A stretch of 32,094 bases of DNA from Microbacterium resistens NBRC 103078 (GCF_001552355.1 NZ_BCRA01000068.1:1-32094), one strand, 5' to 3'; positions 7,427 through 15,279 are shown, counted from the first letter of the stretch. Made by a program: numbers and translations. Notes: generated by a model from the sequence alone, not told the origin.

Positions 7427-9270
7427 GGCCGACGCAGGGTGTGTCGTTCGGTGGTCGCTACGAGCTGCAGTCGCGGATCGCTATCGGCGGCATGGGCGAG
7501 GTGTGGGAGGCGACCGATCACGTCATCGGGCGGACGGTCGCGATCAAGATCCTCAAGGACGAGTACATGGGGGACCCCGGGTTCCTCGAGAGGTTCCGCG
7601 CCGAGGCGCGGCACGCCGCGCTCGTCAACCACGAGGGCATCGCGAGCGTCTTCGACTACGGCGAGGAGAACGGCTCCGCGTACCTGGTGATGGAGCTCGT
7701 GCCCGGCGAGGCGCTGTCGACGATCATCGAGCGCGAAGGGACGCTGAGCGCCGACAAGACGCTCGACATCGTCGCCCAGACCGCCTCCGCGCTCCAGGCC
7801 GCACACGCCGCGGGGCTGGTGCACCGCGACATCAAGCCCGGCAACCTGCTGATCACGCCCGACGGCCGCGTCAAGATCACCGACTTCGGCATCGCCCGCA
7901 TCGCCGACCAGGTCCCGCTGACCGCGACCGGTCAGGTCATGGGCACCGTGCAGTACCTCTCACCGGAGCAGGCGTCCGGCCACCCGGCGAGCCCGGCGAC
8001 GGACATCTACTCCCTCGGCATCGTCGCGTACGAGTGCCTGGCGGGCAAGCGCCCGTTCACCGGGGAGTCGCAGGTGGCCATCGCGATGGCCCAGATCAAC
8101 GAGCAGCCGCCGCCGCTGCCCTCGACTGTGCCGGTCCCGGTGCAGAACCTCGTCATGGCGATGATCGCGAAGAAGCCGGCGGACCGGCCGTCGTCCGCGG
8201 CGACCGTCGCGCGCGCCGCCCAGGCCCTTCGCCGCGGCGATCTGAACTCCGCGGCGATCGCCGTCCCCGCCATCGCCGCGGGCGCCGCCGCCGGTGACGA
8301 CGCGGCGACGACCCTGCTGGGCACCGGCGCCACCGAGGGGGCGACCCGGATCCTGCCGACCACGGCGCAGCTGCCGACGGGTGCGGCGGCCGAAGAGGAG
8401 GCCCCGCCGAAGAAGAAGCGCAGCGCCTGGACGACGCCGCTCATCGTGCTGATCATCCTCCTCCTGCTCGTGCTCGGCGGCACCGTGTGGGCGCTGATGT
8501 TCAACCAGAGCCCGTCGCCGGAGCCGTCCCACAGCACGTCGGCTCCGGCCTCGCCGAAGCCGTCGCCCAAGCCGTCGACGCCCAGCCCTCAGCCGACCCA
8601 GAACCGCGTCAACGTGAACGACCTGGGACTGGTCGGCATGACCTGCGACGAGGCCGCCGCCGCCGCGCGTAACGCGGGCCTGGATGCCAATTGCACGACC
8701 GGCGACCCGGCCCCCTCCGACGACGAGGTCGGCCGGGTGGCGCGCGTCGAGCCGACCGGGTCGGTGAACCCCGGCACGCTGCTGTCGCTGGTCGTGTACG
8801 GCGACCGGGTGTCGGTCGGCTCCCCGTCCACCCCGCCGTCGGTCGACGGAGAGCCGGAGTCCGGCAAAAACGTCACGCTGTCCTGGGACGCCTACGTGTG
8901 CCCGAGCGGCACCGGGACCGTCAGCGGGTACAACGTGGTCCTGGGCGGCGCGACGTTCGAGGACGGCTCGACGACGCGCACGTTCGGCACGGAGACCCAG
9001 GCGACGATCAAGGTCACGAGCATCGCCGGCCAGCAGCTCACGGCCAGCTACACCGCGATCTGCACGAGCGAGAGCGGCGAGCAGCGCGAGACCGGCGCGT
9101 CGCCGCAGATGTCGGTGACGATCACGGGCGGTTCCACCCCGACCCCCGTTCCCACCGAGACCCCGGGCGGCAACAACGCCGGGGGCGACGCGGCCACCGG
9201 AAGCGACGGGACCGAGAAGGAGCGCGCCGACGTCCGGCAGGTCCCTGTCCTCTCAGGAAAGGGCCGCTAG
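7423..9270 (+). CDS. pknA: PknA-like transmembrane Ser/Thr kinase with PASTA-like and FN3-like ectodomain
   Basis: 615 aa, much longer than mycobacterial PknA (about 430). The kinase domain is at 13-270: glycine loop [10 protein letters not shown], lysine K42 in [12 protein letters not shown] (134-141), DFG (154-156), activation loop [18 protein letters not shown]. One transmembrane helix lies at about 336-359. Outside the membrane come a Pro/Ser linker, one PASTA-like module (about 396-460, [19 protein letters not shown] and [10 protein letters not shown]) and an immunoglobulin/fibronectin-III-like module (about 466-568: [31 protein letters not shown]). Cysteine pairs C408/C424 and C493/C547 could form disulfides. 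It overlaps pbpA by 4 nt. The name pknA is by operon position. Confidence 0.92.
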   Translation: MRPTQGVSFGGRYELQSRIAIGGMGEVWEATDHVIGRTVAIKILKDEYMGDPGFLERFRAEARHAALVNHEGIASVFDYGEENGSAYLVMELVPGEALSTIIEREGTLSADKTLDIVAQTASALQAAHAAGLVHRDIKPGNLLITPDGRVKITDFGIARIADQVPLTATGQVMGTVQYLSPEQASGHPASPATDIYSLGIVAYECLAGKRPFTGESQVAIAMAQINEQPPPLPSTVPVPVQNLVMAMIAKKPADRPSSAATVARAAQALRRGDLNSAAIAVPAIAAGAAAGDDAATTLLGTGATEGATRILPTTAQLPTGAAAEEEAPPKKKRSAWTTPLIVLIILLLLVLGGTVWALMFNQSPSPEPSHSTSAPASPKPSPKPSTPSPQPTQNRVNVNDLGLVGMTCDEAAAAARNAGLDANCTTGDPAPSDDEVGRVARVEPTGSVNPGTLLSLVVYGDRVSVGSPSTPPSVDGEPESGKNVTLSWDAYVCPSGTGTVSGYNVVLGGATFEDGSTTRTFGTETQATIKVTSIAGQQLTASYTAICTSESGEQRETGASPQMSVTITGGSTPTPVPTETPGGNNAGGDAATGSDGTEKERADVRQVPVLSGKGR

Positions 9271-9317
9271 GCGTCGAGGGAGCTCGACAGGTCGTTCACA
9301 TGGAGGGGAGTCGGTCG

Positions 9318-11048
9318 TTGTCCACGCAGTCGCGCGTGATCGCCGGGCGCTATCGGGTCGATGAGGTCATCGGCCAGGGCGGCATGGCGCAGGTGCACCG
9401 GGGAGAGGACCTGACGCTCGGCCGACCCGTCGCGATCAAGATCCTCGACCGGGAGCTCGCGCGCGACACGGCGTTCCGCACGCGCTTCCGCATGGAGGCG
9501 CAGGCGGCGTCGCGGATGGCGCACCCCTCGATCGTCCGGGTGTTCGACGCGGGGGAGGACCCGTCCGCCGAAGCCGGGGGATCCCCGTCCGAGCCGGTTC
9601 CGTTCATCGTCATGGAGCTCGTCGAAGGCGAACTGCTCAAGGACGTCCTGCAGCGCGGGCCCGTCTCCGTGGCCGACGCCGTGCGCTATGCGGACGGCAT
9701 CCTGGAGGCTCTCGAGTACTCGCACCGGGCCGGTGTGGTGCACCGCGACATCAAGCCCGGCAACGTCATGGTCACCCCGTCCGGAGCGGTGAAGGTGATG
9801 GACTTCGGGATCGCCCGCGCGGTCTCCGACTCCTCGTCCACCGTCGCGCAGACGACCCAGATCATCGGCACCGCCGCCTACTTCTCGCCGGAGCAGGCGA
9901 AGGGCGAGCAGGTCGACGCCCGCACCGACATCTACTCGACCGGCGTCGTGCTCTACGAGATGCTCGCCGGCCGCCAGCCGTTCCGCGGCGACTCACCCGT
10001 GGCCGTCGCCTACCAGCACGTGAGCGAGGCGCCGGTTCCGCCGAGCGAGCTGCACGAGGACGCGCCGGACGAGGCCGAACGGCACGCGCTGGACCCCGTC
10101 GTCCTGCGTGCGCTCGCGAAGGATCCGTTCCAGCGCTTCCCCGACGCCAGCGCCTTCCGCGACTCCCTGCGCGCCGCCACCACGGGATCGGTGCCGACGA
10201 AGAAGCAGGCGAGGAAGCAGATGGGCGAGCTCACCAGCGAGCTCTACGGCCCGAGCCCCCGCCAGGCGGCCGAAACGGCGCGCACCCTGCGCCAGCTCAG
10301 CACGGACACGACCATGGCCCGGACCCAGTCCGGCCCGCCGGTCGCCTGGATCTGGGCCGGCGTCGCCCTGCTCGCCGTCCTGCTCGCCTCCGTCCTCATC
10401 TGGGTCGTCGCGATGCGCCCGGCGGGAGAGCTGCCCTCGAGCACGCGGGAGGTCACCGACCTGTCCGGGATGACCTACGAGCGAGCCGAGGACGCCTTGC
10501 AGGACCTCGGGCTCAAGGCGGCACGCATCAACGAGTCCAGCGCCGAGGTGGCCGAGGGCAACGTCATCCGCAGCGACCCGGGCATGGGATCGCGGATCGA
10601 GGTGGGTCATACCGTGACCCTGTACGTGTCGACCGGCGCCGAGATGGTGAAGATGCCGCCGATCACCGGCCTCAGCCAGGCGGCGGCCACCGATGCCCTG
10701 CAGAAGGCCGGGTTGAGCGTGGGCGCCGTGCGGCGGCAGAACGATCCGCAGTCCCAGGGCGGGACGGTGCTCGACGCGTCCGTCGCCGCCGACGCCGAGG
10801 TGGCGCCGGGGACCGTCGTCGATCTCGTCGTCGCGAGCGGCGTGGTCACGCTGAACGACCTCACCGGGAGCACGCTCGAGTACGCCTCGGAGCAGCTGGC
10901 CTCCCTGGGGCTCACGGCGCGGACGGCGGAGAACAAGGACTGCGCCGCGACGGATCCCGCCACCGTGCGGTCCATGTCGGTCGCACCGGGCGACGTCCCC
11001 GTCCAGTCCGAGGTCGTCCTGTACTACTGCACCGGCAAGGACAAGTAG
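9318..11048 (+). CDS. pknB: PknB: transmembrane Ser/Thr kinase with three PASTA domains
   Basis: 576 aa from the TTG at 9318, chosen because GGAGGGG (9302-9308) sits at a proper distance and homologues begin 6-10 residues before the GRYRV strand. An in-frame ATG at 9300 would add six residues but lacks a well-placed ribosome site. Kinase domain 10-285: K41, HRDIKPGN (142-149), DFG (162-164), activation loop with STVAQTTQIIGTAAYFSPEQ. Transmembrane helix about 343-366. Three PASTA domains follow at about 378-440, 443-507 and 509-573; PASTA domains sense muropeptide or lipid II. It is the likely kinase for FhaA, FhaB and PbpA and the counterpart of PstP. The last PASTA has two cysteines (542, 571). 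Confidence 0.93.
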   Translation: MSTQSRVIAGRYRVDEVIGQGGMAQVHRGEDLTLGRPVAIKILDRELARDTAFRTRFRMEAQAASRMAHPSIVRVFDAGEDPSAEAGGSPSEPVPFIVMELVEGELLKDVLQRGPVSVADAVRYADGILEALEYSHRAGVVHRDIKPGNVMVTPSGAVKVMDFGIARAVSDSSSTVAQTTQIIGTAAYFSPEQAKGEQVDARTDIYSTGVVLYEMLAGRQPFRGDSPVAVAYQHVSEAPVPPSELHEDAPDEAERHALDPVVLRALAKDPFQRFPDASAFRDSLRAATTGSVPTKKQARKQMGELTSELYGPSPRQAAETARTLRQLSTDTTMARTQSGPPVAWIWAGVALLAVLLASVLIWVVAMRPAGELPSSTREVTDLSGMTYERAEDALQDLGLKAARINESSAEVAEGNVIRSDPGMGSRIEVGHTVTLYVSTGAEMVKMPPITGLSQAAATDALQKAGLSVGAVRRQNDPQSQGGTVLDASVAADAEVAPGTVVDLVVASGVVTLNDLTGSTLEYASEQLASLGLTARTAENKDCAATDPATVRSMSVAPGDVPVQSEVVLYYCTGKDK

Positions 11049-11107
11049 TCGGCCCGCAGCCCTCGCCGCACGACGATCGACGATCCGTGCGATCGCCGCT
11101 TCCCGCG

Positions 11108-11278
11108 CTACGGCGCGGACGTGTGGATCGTCACGTCCTCCGGCGGGGAGATGATCGGGCTCACCCACGGGAAGACGTAGAAGAACAGCGCGTAGACGAT
11201 CGCCGCCACGAGGATCAACAGGATCAGCAGCCGCACCCACCAGGGGCCGGGGAGGATCCGCCACAGTGCGCCGTACAT
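11108..11278 (-). CDS. 56-aa single-pass membrane protein coupled to the sortase gene
   Basis: The ATG at 11278-11276 shares its A with the last base of the sortase stop (TGATG), and the ORF ends with TAG at 11110-11108. The product is MYGALWRILPGPWWVRLL followed by a hydrophobic helix (about residues 15-41) and a polar C-tail (PPEDVTIHTSAP). The R/P/G/W-rich start and short charged tail suggest a small integral membrane protein. Tiny proteins of this kind are commonly seen beside actinobacterial class E sortases, but I know of no defined role. One-nt overlap implies cotranslation with the sortase. Confidence 0.8.
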   Translation of the reverse strand: MYGALWRILPGPWWVRLLILLILVAAIVYALFFYVFPWVSPIISPPEDVTIHTSAP

Positions 11279-12069
11279 CAGAGGCCTCCCTCGGTCAGCG
11301 ACGCCGGGGCGCCTGCGGCGCGCGGCTGGAAGCTGTCGAACACCCCGTAGGCGATGATGCGCTCGGCGAGCGAGTACAGCGGCGAGCAGGCCGTGAGGGT
11401 GATGTAGCGCTCGCCCGTCTGCGCGCCGGGCATCTCCGGCACGTCCAGCAGGACCTCGACGCGATCCGGCGTCACGTACTCCAGCGTCCGGAACCGGTAG
11501 GTGTACCAGCCCTCCTGCGTCTCGATCACGATCGGATCGTTCAGCCGGAGCTTGTCGATCTGGTTGAGCGGCTTGCCCCAGGTCGTCCGATGGCCGGCGA
11601 CCGAGAAGTTCCCGACCTGTCCGGGCATCTTCGACTGCGGGTACACGCCGATCCACCCGTTGTCGAGGGTCACCGGGCGACTGACGCCGCCCGCGATCGT
11701 GTTGTTGTAGTCCGCGCCGAAGCGGGGGATGATCATCTGCGCGAAGTACTCGCCGTCGCCGGGCGCCTCCAGCAGCGGAGGCTCGTACACGGGGGGCGCG
11801 TCCGGGGTCTCCGGGTCCTGGATCACCGGCGGGGGCTCCGGAGCCGGCTCCTTCGCCCACTCCTGACTGATCGCCTGGCCCTTCTCGTTGTTCGCGGCGC
11901 TCATGATGATGTCGCCGATCCACATCTGCCACGCCACGTAGAGCAGCACGACGACGCCCGCCGTCAGCAGGAGCTCGCCCAGCACGCCGGTCACGGATGC
12001 CCGCCGGCGCGGCTTCGTGCGACGACGGTCACGGCGCAACGGAACGTCCCCCACCACGGCTTGCGTCAT
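11278..12069 (-). CDS. class E sortase
   Basis: 263 aa from the ATG at 12069. The longer open frame upstream crosses the crgA promoter and is not used. An arginine-rich cytoplasmic N-tail (RRDRRRTKPRRR) precedes one transmembrane helix (about 28-50), a Glu/Pro-rich linker and the sortase beta-barrel. Catalytic residues: His160 in VAGHRTTWGKP, Cys228 in YITLTACSP, Arg237 in LAERIIAYG. Class E sortases anchor LAXTG-type proteins to peptidoglycan in actinobacteria; no candidate substrate with such a tail is in the window. The -10-like TAGTAT lies exactly 7 nt before the ATG, indicating a leaderless transcript divergent from crgA. Confidence 0.92.
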   Translation of the reverse strand: MTQAVVGDVPLRRDRRRTKPRRRASVTGVLGELLLTAGVVVLLYVAWQMWIGDIIMSAANNEKGQAISQEWAKEPAPEPPPVIQDPETPDAPPVYEPPLLEAPGDGEYFAQMIIPRFGADYNNTIAGGVSRPVTLDNGWIGVYPQSKMPGQVGNFSVAGHRTTWGKPLNQIDKLRLNDPIVIETQEGWYTYRFRTLEYVTPDRVEVLLDVPEMPGAQTGERYITLTACSPLYSLAERIIAYGVFDSFQPRAAGAPASLTEGGL

Positions 12070-12076
12070 GGGCGCG

Positions 12077-12117
12077 ATACTACCGGCCTCGGTTGGGAGT
12101 CCCCTGACGGGTAGACT
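12077..12117. promoter_or_regulatory. divergent leaderless promoters of the sortase gene and crgA
   Basis: On the minus strand TAGTAT (12082-12077) lies 7 nt before the sortase ATG. On the plus strand TAGACT (12112-12117) lies 7 nt before the crgA ATG. In both cases transcription would begin at the start codon. Neither gene has a Shine-Dalgarno sequence. No strong -35 is visible for either. Confidence 0.55.
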
Positions 12118-12124
12118 GTGCGAC

Positions 12125-12364
12125 ATGGCACGTCCCGAAAAGCGCGAAGAACCCGCCGTGGAGCGGGTCGAAGGCGAAGCCGCTCCCAATGCGGCATGGT
12201 TCAAGCCGGTCATGGTCGGCTTCATGCTGCTGGGTCTGGTCTGGATCCTCGTCTTCTACATCACCGGCATGCAGTACCCGATCCCGGGGCTGCAGTCCTG
12301 GAACCTGCTCATCGGGCTGGGCATCGCGCTCATCGGCTTCCTGATGACCACACGCTGGCGCTGA
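12125..12364 (+). CDS. crgA: CrgA: septation/cell-division regulator
   Basis: 79 aa, typical length for CrgA (UPF0233). A charged cytoplasmic N-tail is followed by two transmembrane helices (about 27-47 and 57-75) separated by a short loop containing the family pattern YPIPGLQSWNLLIGLGI, and the protein ends TTRWR. CrgA bridges FtsZ, FtsQ, FtsI and PbpA-type proteins at the actinobacterial septum, which fits its place beside the PknB/PbpA/RodA locus (Rv0011c in M. tuberculosis). The ATG at 12125 is preceded by TAGACT with a 7-nt gap (leaderless). A terminator follows 22 nt after the stop. Confidence 0.95.
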   Translation: MARPEKREEPAVERVEGEAAPNAAWFKPVMVGFMLLGLVWILVFYITGMQYPIPGLQSWNLLIGLGIALIGFLMTTRWR

Positions 12365-12385
12365 TCCGCGCCCACCGTTCTCCGG

Positions 12386-12410
12386 AGCCCCCGCCGCGCC
12401 GGCGGGGGCT
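12386..12410 (+). terminator. intrinsic terminator of crgA
   Basis: A perfect 11-bp GC stem, AGCCCCCGCCG (12386-12396) with CGGCGGGGGCT (12400-12410), and a CGC triloop, 22 nt after the crgA stop. It is followed by TCGTCGTAT, a weak T tract as is common in high-GC actinobacteria. Confidence 0.8.
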
Positions 12411-12415
12411 TCGTC

Positions 12416-12556
12416 GTATCCACAGGTCGAGGCCGGCTGTCCACACGTTGTCCCCAGCGTGGGGAGGACTCTCCACAGGGTTTCCGGAAGGTTATCCACA
12501 GATCTATCCCCACCTGGGGAGAATTACACGGGTGTTATTCACAGGAGTTGTCCCCA
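12416..12556 (+). promoter_or_regulatory. cluster of DnaA-box-like nonamers, candidate origin or DnaA-binding element
   Basis: This gene-free stretch between crgA and the rhomboid gene contains repeated same-strand nonamers: GTATCCACA (12416), CTGTCCACA (12437), TTGTCCCCA (12448), CTCTCCACA (12469), TTATCCACA (12492, exact consensus), CTATCCCCA (12504), TTATTCACA (12535, exact to TTWTNCACA) and TTGTCCCCA (12548). Two TCCCCA boxes face inverted TGGGGA copies (12451-12465 and 12507-12520). The AT-richest part is 12521-12543. The actinobacterial DnaA-box consensus is close to TTGTCCACA. The cluster is flanked by terminators on both sides, so it is insulated from transcription. Whether it is oriC, part of a split oriC, or a DnaA-titrating site cannot be decided here. 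Confidence 0.65.
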
Positions 12557-12581
12557 TGTGGAATCACCGGCGCACGACGAC

Positions 12582-12613
12582 AAGGCCCCGTGTTCCGGGG
12601 AACACGGGGCCTT
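12582..12613. terminator. bidirectional terminator downstream of the rhomboid gene
   Basis: A perfect 15-bp palindromic stem: AAGGCCCCGTGTTCC (12582-12596), a 2-nt centre, then its exact complement to 12613. The A/T ends give short T runs on both strands. It lies 21 nt beyond the rhomboid stop on the minus strand and closes the DnaA-box region on its right side. Confidence 0.8.
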
Positions 12614-12634
12614 CGTCCGCTCAGGGCCGGGCGG

Positions 12635-13531
12635 TCAGCCCGCCATCGCGCGCATGATCAGCGGCGGCAGGAACGCCACCGCGAGAAGGAGGGCGACGCC
12701 GATCCCGACCAGCGAGACGATCTGCCAGACCCGCTGCTTCGGTCGGCGTAGCACGGCGTAGACCAGTCCGATGAGCGCACCCGTGATCGCTCCGCCGAGA
12801 TGCGCCTGCCACGCCACGTTGAATCCCGGGACGAACCCGATGACGAGATTGATGAGCAGGATGACGAGGATCCCCGTCACGTTCGCACCGAAGTGACGCC
12901 CGATCACGAGCAGCGCCGCCATCAGCCCGAACACCGCCCCCGACGCCCCGACGGTCGCAGTGCCCGGCGCGATCAGCGCCACGGCCACCGATCCGCCGAG
13001 CGCGCTCAGCACGTACAGCGTCAGGTAGCGCCATCGTCCGATGAGCGGCTCCAGGCTCTGGCCGATCATCCACAGCGCGAGCATGTTCAGGCCCAGGTGC
13101 CAGAAGCCGCCATGGACGAGCGCCGCCGTCAGCAGCCGCCAGGGCTCGAACGGGTAGCCGAAGAGGTTCGGGTACAGGTACGGCGTCCAGAACAGCAGCT
13201 GGTCCGTGATCGCCGACCCCAGACCCGGGATGAGCTGGAGCAGTCCGATGAAGGAGGTGATCGCGAGGATCGCGTACGTCACCACCGGACGGCTTCCGGG
13301 GGCCGCGACCACCACCGCGCTTCGCCAGGAGCGACGCGCCTTCCGCTGCGCGGGCGACTCGGCCTTGCGCTGCTCCTTCATGCACTCCGGGCAGATCACC
13401 CCGACTGCGGCCTGGGTCTGGCACTGGGGGCAGATCGTCCGCAGGCATCGCTGACACAGCACGAAGCTCTGCCGGTCGGGATGCCGGTAGCAGAAGTTGT
13501 CGCGGTTCGCCGCGAAGTCAGCGGTGGTCAT
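12635..13531 (-). CDS. rhomboid family intramembrane serine protease with N-terminal zinc-binding domain
   Basis: 298 aa from the ATG at 13531, which directly precedes MTTADFAANRDNFCYRHPDRQ; the frame extends upstream into the cyclophilin gene but without protein-like sequence. Residues 14-50 hold C14, H17, C26, C29, C34, C37, C47 and C50, spaced as two zinc-binding B-box-like knuckles. Six or seven transmembrane helices follow. Catalytic elements: Asn149 in HGGFWHLGLNM, Ser197 in GASGAVFG, His244 in WQAHLGG. Rhomboids cleave transmembrane substrates inside the bilayer; the actinobacterial zinc-ribbon form has no settled substrate. Transcribed behind the cyclophilin gene with a 35-nt gap and no clear own ribosome site. 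Confidence 0.93.
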   Translation of the reverse strand: MTTADFAANRDNFCYRHPDRQSFVLCQRCLRTICPQCQTQAAVGVICPECMKEQRKAESPAQRKARRSWRSAVVVAAPGSRPVVTYAILAITSFIGLLQLIPGLGSAITDQLLFWTPYLYPNLFGYPFEPWRLLTAALVHGGFWHLGLNMLALWMIGQSLEPLIGRWRYLTLYVLSALGGSVAVALIAPGTATVGASGAVFGLMAALLVIGRHFGANVTGILVILLINLVIGFVPGFNVAWQAHLGGAITGALIGLVYAVLRRPKQRVWQIVSLVGIGVALLLAVAFLPPLIMRAMAG

Positions 13532-13566
13532 CGGCGGGCGGGCCGGAAGCGGGGAGTCGGCCGTGC

Positions 13567-14124
13567 TCAGGCGGCGACGACGTCGACGGAGTGCAGGACC
13601 ACGTCCTCCACCGGACGGTCCCCGGCACCGGTGCGCACCGCGGCGATCGCGTCCACGACCTTCTTCGAGTCCTCGTCGGCGACCTCGCCGAAGATCGTGT
13701 GCTTGCCCATCAGCCACGGCGTCGGGTCCGTCGTGATGAAGAACTGCGAGCCGTTGGTGCCCTCCACCGCGCCGGTGATGGCGTTGCGGCGCAGGCCTGC
13801 GTTCGCCATGGCGAGCTTGTAGGGGTCGTTGAAGTCGAGCTCGGCGTTGATCTCGTCGTTGAACGTGTAGCCGGGGCCGCCGACGCCCTGGCCGAGGGGG
13901 TCGCCGCCCTGGATCATGAAGTTGGGGATGATCCGGTGGAAGATCACGTCCTTGTAGAGGGGTCCCTCACCCGGCTTCCCGGTCGCGGGGTGGGTCCAGT
14001 CCGCGCTGCCGTCGGCGAGGCCGACGAAGTTCTGGACGGTGCGCGGAGCGTGGTCGCCGAAGAGGTTGACGACGATGTCTCCGTGGTTCGTGTGCAGGGT
14101 CGCGACGTGCGTGGCGTGAGGCAT
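13567..14124 (-). CDS. ppiA: cyclophilin-type peptidyl-prolyl cis-trans isomerase
   Basis: 185 aa, single cyclophilin domain with no signal peptide, so cytoplasmic. Active-site region FHRIIPNFMIQGGDP is intact (catalytic Arg of FHR; Phe, Met and Gln of FMIQ), followed by GPGYTFNDEI, LAMANAG and GTNGSQFFIT. It isomerises X-Pro peptide bonds during folding. The M. tuberculosis counterpart ppiA (Rv0009) occupies the same ori-proximal neighbourhood. ATG at 14124; GACAAT six nt before the start may be a -10 of a leaderless promoter. Confidence 0.95.
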   Translation of the reverse strand: MPHATHVATLHTNHGDIVVNLFGDHAPRTVQNFVGLADGSADWTHPATGKPGEGPLYKDVIFHRIIPNFMIQGGDPLGQGVGGPGYTFNDEINAELDFNDPYKLAMANAGLRRNAITGAVEGTNGSQFFITTDPTPWLMGKHTIFGEVADEDSKKVVDAIAAVRTGAGDRPVEDVVLHSVDVVAA

Positions 14125-14243
14125 GGGTCCATTGTCTCAGAGCTTCCGATGAGTTCCCCGGGGTTCTGCCACTTCGCGCTGTCATCCCCGGCCAGGCATG
14201 GCAAGATGGGGAATCCGAACCCCTTTTCGATTGGGAGGGCACC

Positions 14244-14762
14244 GTGGGCCTCAGCCGCAAGCGCAAGAAGGAACTCCGCCGTCTGCAGGGCGACGCGACG
14301 AAGCTGTGGGAGGCCCAGCAGGCCCTCGCCGGAGAGGCGGCCACGGTCGCCCGTGAGGCCGGCAGACAGCTCGACAACTTCCGTCGGGAGCAGCTCGTGC
14401 CGACGGTGCAGGACGTCTACCACAACCGCGTCGTCCCGGTGGTGGACAAGGGCGTCAAGGTCTCTCGCGACGTCGTGGACCACCGCGTCGTCCCCTTCGT
14501 CGGTGACGTCATCGGCAACGCGCTCACCGCGTGGGACGTCGCCAACGCGAAGCGGCACGCGGCCACCGGCCGCGCGGCGCGCGCCGTGGCCCGCGTCGTC
14601 GAGCCGGAGCCCAAGAAGAAGGGCGCCGGGGTCGGCACCGTCATCGCGGTGATCCTCGGCGTCGGCGCCGCCGTGGGCGTGCTGTTCGCCGCGTGGCAGA
14701 CGCTGCGCGCCGACGACGAGCTGTGGGTGGCCGACGACCCGCTGAGCACGCCCGAGGCGTGA
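14244..14762 (+). CDS. conserved hypothetical membrane-anchored helical protein
   Basis: 172 aa; GTG start with GGGAGGG 6 nt upstream. Not recognised. It begins with a very basic segment (SRKRKKELRRLQ), then an alpha-helical, charge-rich region likely to form coiled coil (about 11-50). A short tandem motif follows, YHNRVVPVVDKG (59-70) and VDHRVVPFVGD (78-88). One transmembrane helix lies at about 128-150 after the basic PEPKKKG, with an acidic outside tail (DDELWVADDPLSTPEA). Relatives are sometimes mislabelled DNA helicase; no helicase motif is present. It probably heads an operon with the YbaK gene (13-nt gap). Confidence 0.82.
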   Translation: MGLSRKRKKELRRLQGDATKLWEAQQALAGEAATVAREAGRQLDNFRREQLVPTVQDVYHNRVVPVVDKGVKVSRDVVDHRVVPFVGDVIGNALTAWDVANAKRHAATGRAARAVARVVEPEPKKKGAGVGTVIAVILGVGAAVGVLFAAWQTLRADDELWVADDPLSTPEA

Positions 14763-14775
14763 GCAGGACCCGCGG

Positions 14776-15279
14776 GTGAGCGCGGCCCCGTCCGTCGACC
14801 CGGTCGACGGGCCCGATCCGCACGAGCGCGTCCGGTCCGCCGCGACCCGGCGCGGGCTCGAGATCGAGATCCGCGAGCGCCCCGTCGCACGCAGCCTGCC
14901 GGAGGCCGCGGCGCTGCTCGGCCTGGAGCCCTCGGGCATCGTGAAGACGCTGGTCGTCAAGCGTTCCGACGACACGTTCCTGTTCGCGCTGGTGCCCGGC
15001 GGACGGAAGATCTCGTGGCCGAAGCTGCGCGCCGTGGTGGGCGTGAACCGGCTCAAGCTCCCGGATCCGGAGGTCGCGCTGGCGGCGACCGGCTACGAGC
15101 GCGGGACGATCGTGCCGATCGGCAGCACGACCGACTGGCCGGTGTTCGCGGACGCCTCGATCCGCGGACGCCGGATCGCGATGGGCGCCGGGACGCACGG
15201 CTACAGCCTGTTCGTCGACGCCGACGCGCTCATCGACGCCTACGACGCGACCGTCGCGGACATCTCCGATCCGGAGTGA
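14776..15279 (+). CDS. YbaK/EbsC-type aminoacyl-tRNA deacylase
   Basis: 167 aa with a GTG start. The YbaK/prolyl-tRNA-editing domain spans almost the whole protein: ARSLPEAAALLGLEPSGIVKTLVVK, the conserved lysine of VKTLV, FLFALVPGGRKISWPKL and the TGYERGTIVPIG loop. Family members hydrolyse misacylated tRNAs in trans, e.g. Cys-tRNA(Pro) or Ala-tRNA(Pro); which one cannot be told. Cytoplasmic. The gap of 52 nt to the MMPL gene suggests they may share a transcript. Confidence 0.9.
   Translation: MSAAPSVDPVDGPDPHERVRSAATRRGLEIEIRERPVARSLPEAAALLGLEPSGIVKTLVVKRSDDTFLFALVPGGRKISWPKLRAVVGVNRLKLPDPEVALAATGYERGTIVPIGSTTDWPVFADASIRGRRIAMGAGTHGYSLFVDADALIDAYDATVADISDPE

Noticed and set aside
9300..9317. 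ATG at 9300 as the pknB start
   Set aside because: The good Shine-Dalgarno GGAGGGG lies inside this extension and fits the TTG at 9318. Not excluded, only less likely.
9315..9326. TTGTCCACG at the pknB start resembling a DnaA box
   Set aside because: A single 8-of-9 match inside a start codon and ribosome-site context; the TTG is better explained as the kinase start.
11049..11107. Possible terminator between pknB and the small membrane protein gene
   Set aside because: Only short interrupted pairings (GCAC/GTGC around an ATCG repeat); too weak to call.
12599..12613. Terminator arm read as part of the DnaA-box cluster
   Set aside because: It is one half of a perfect 15-bp palindrome and is fully explained as a terminator stem.
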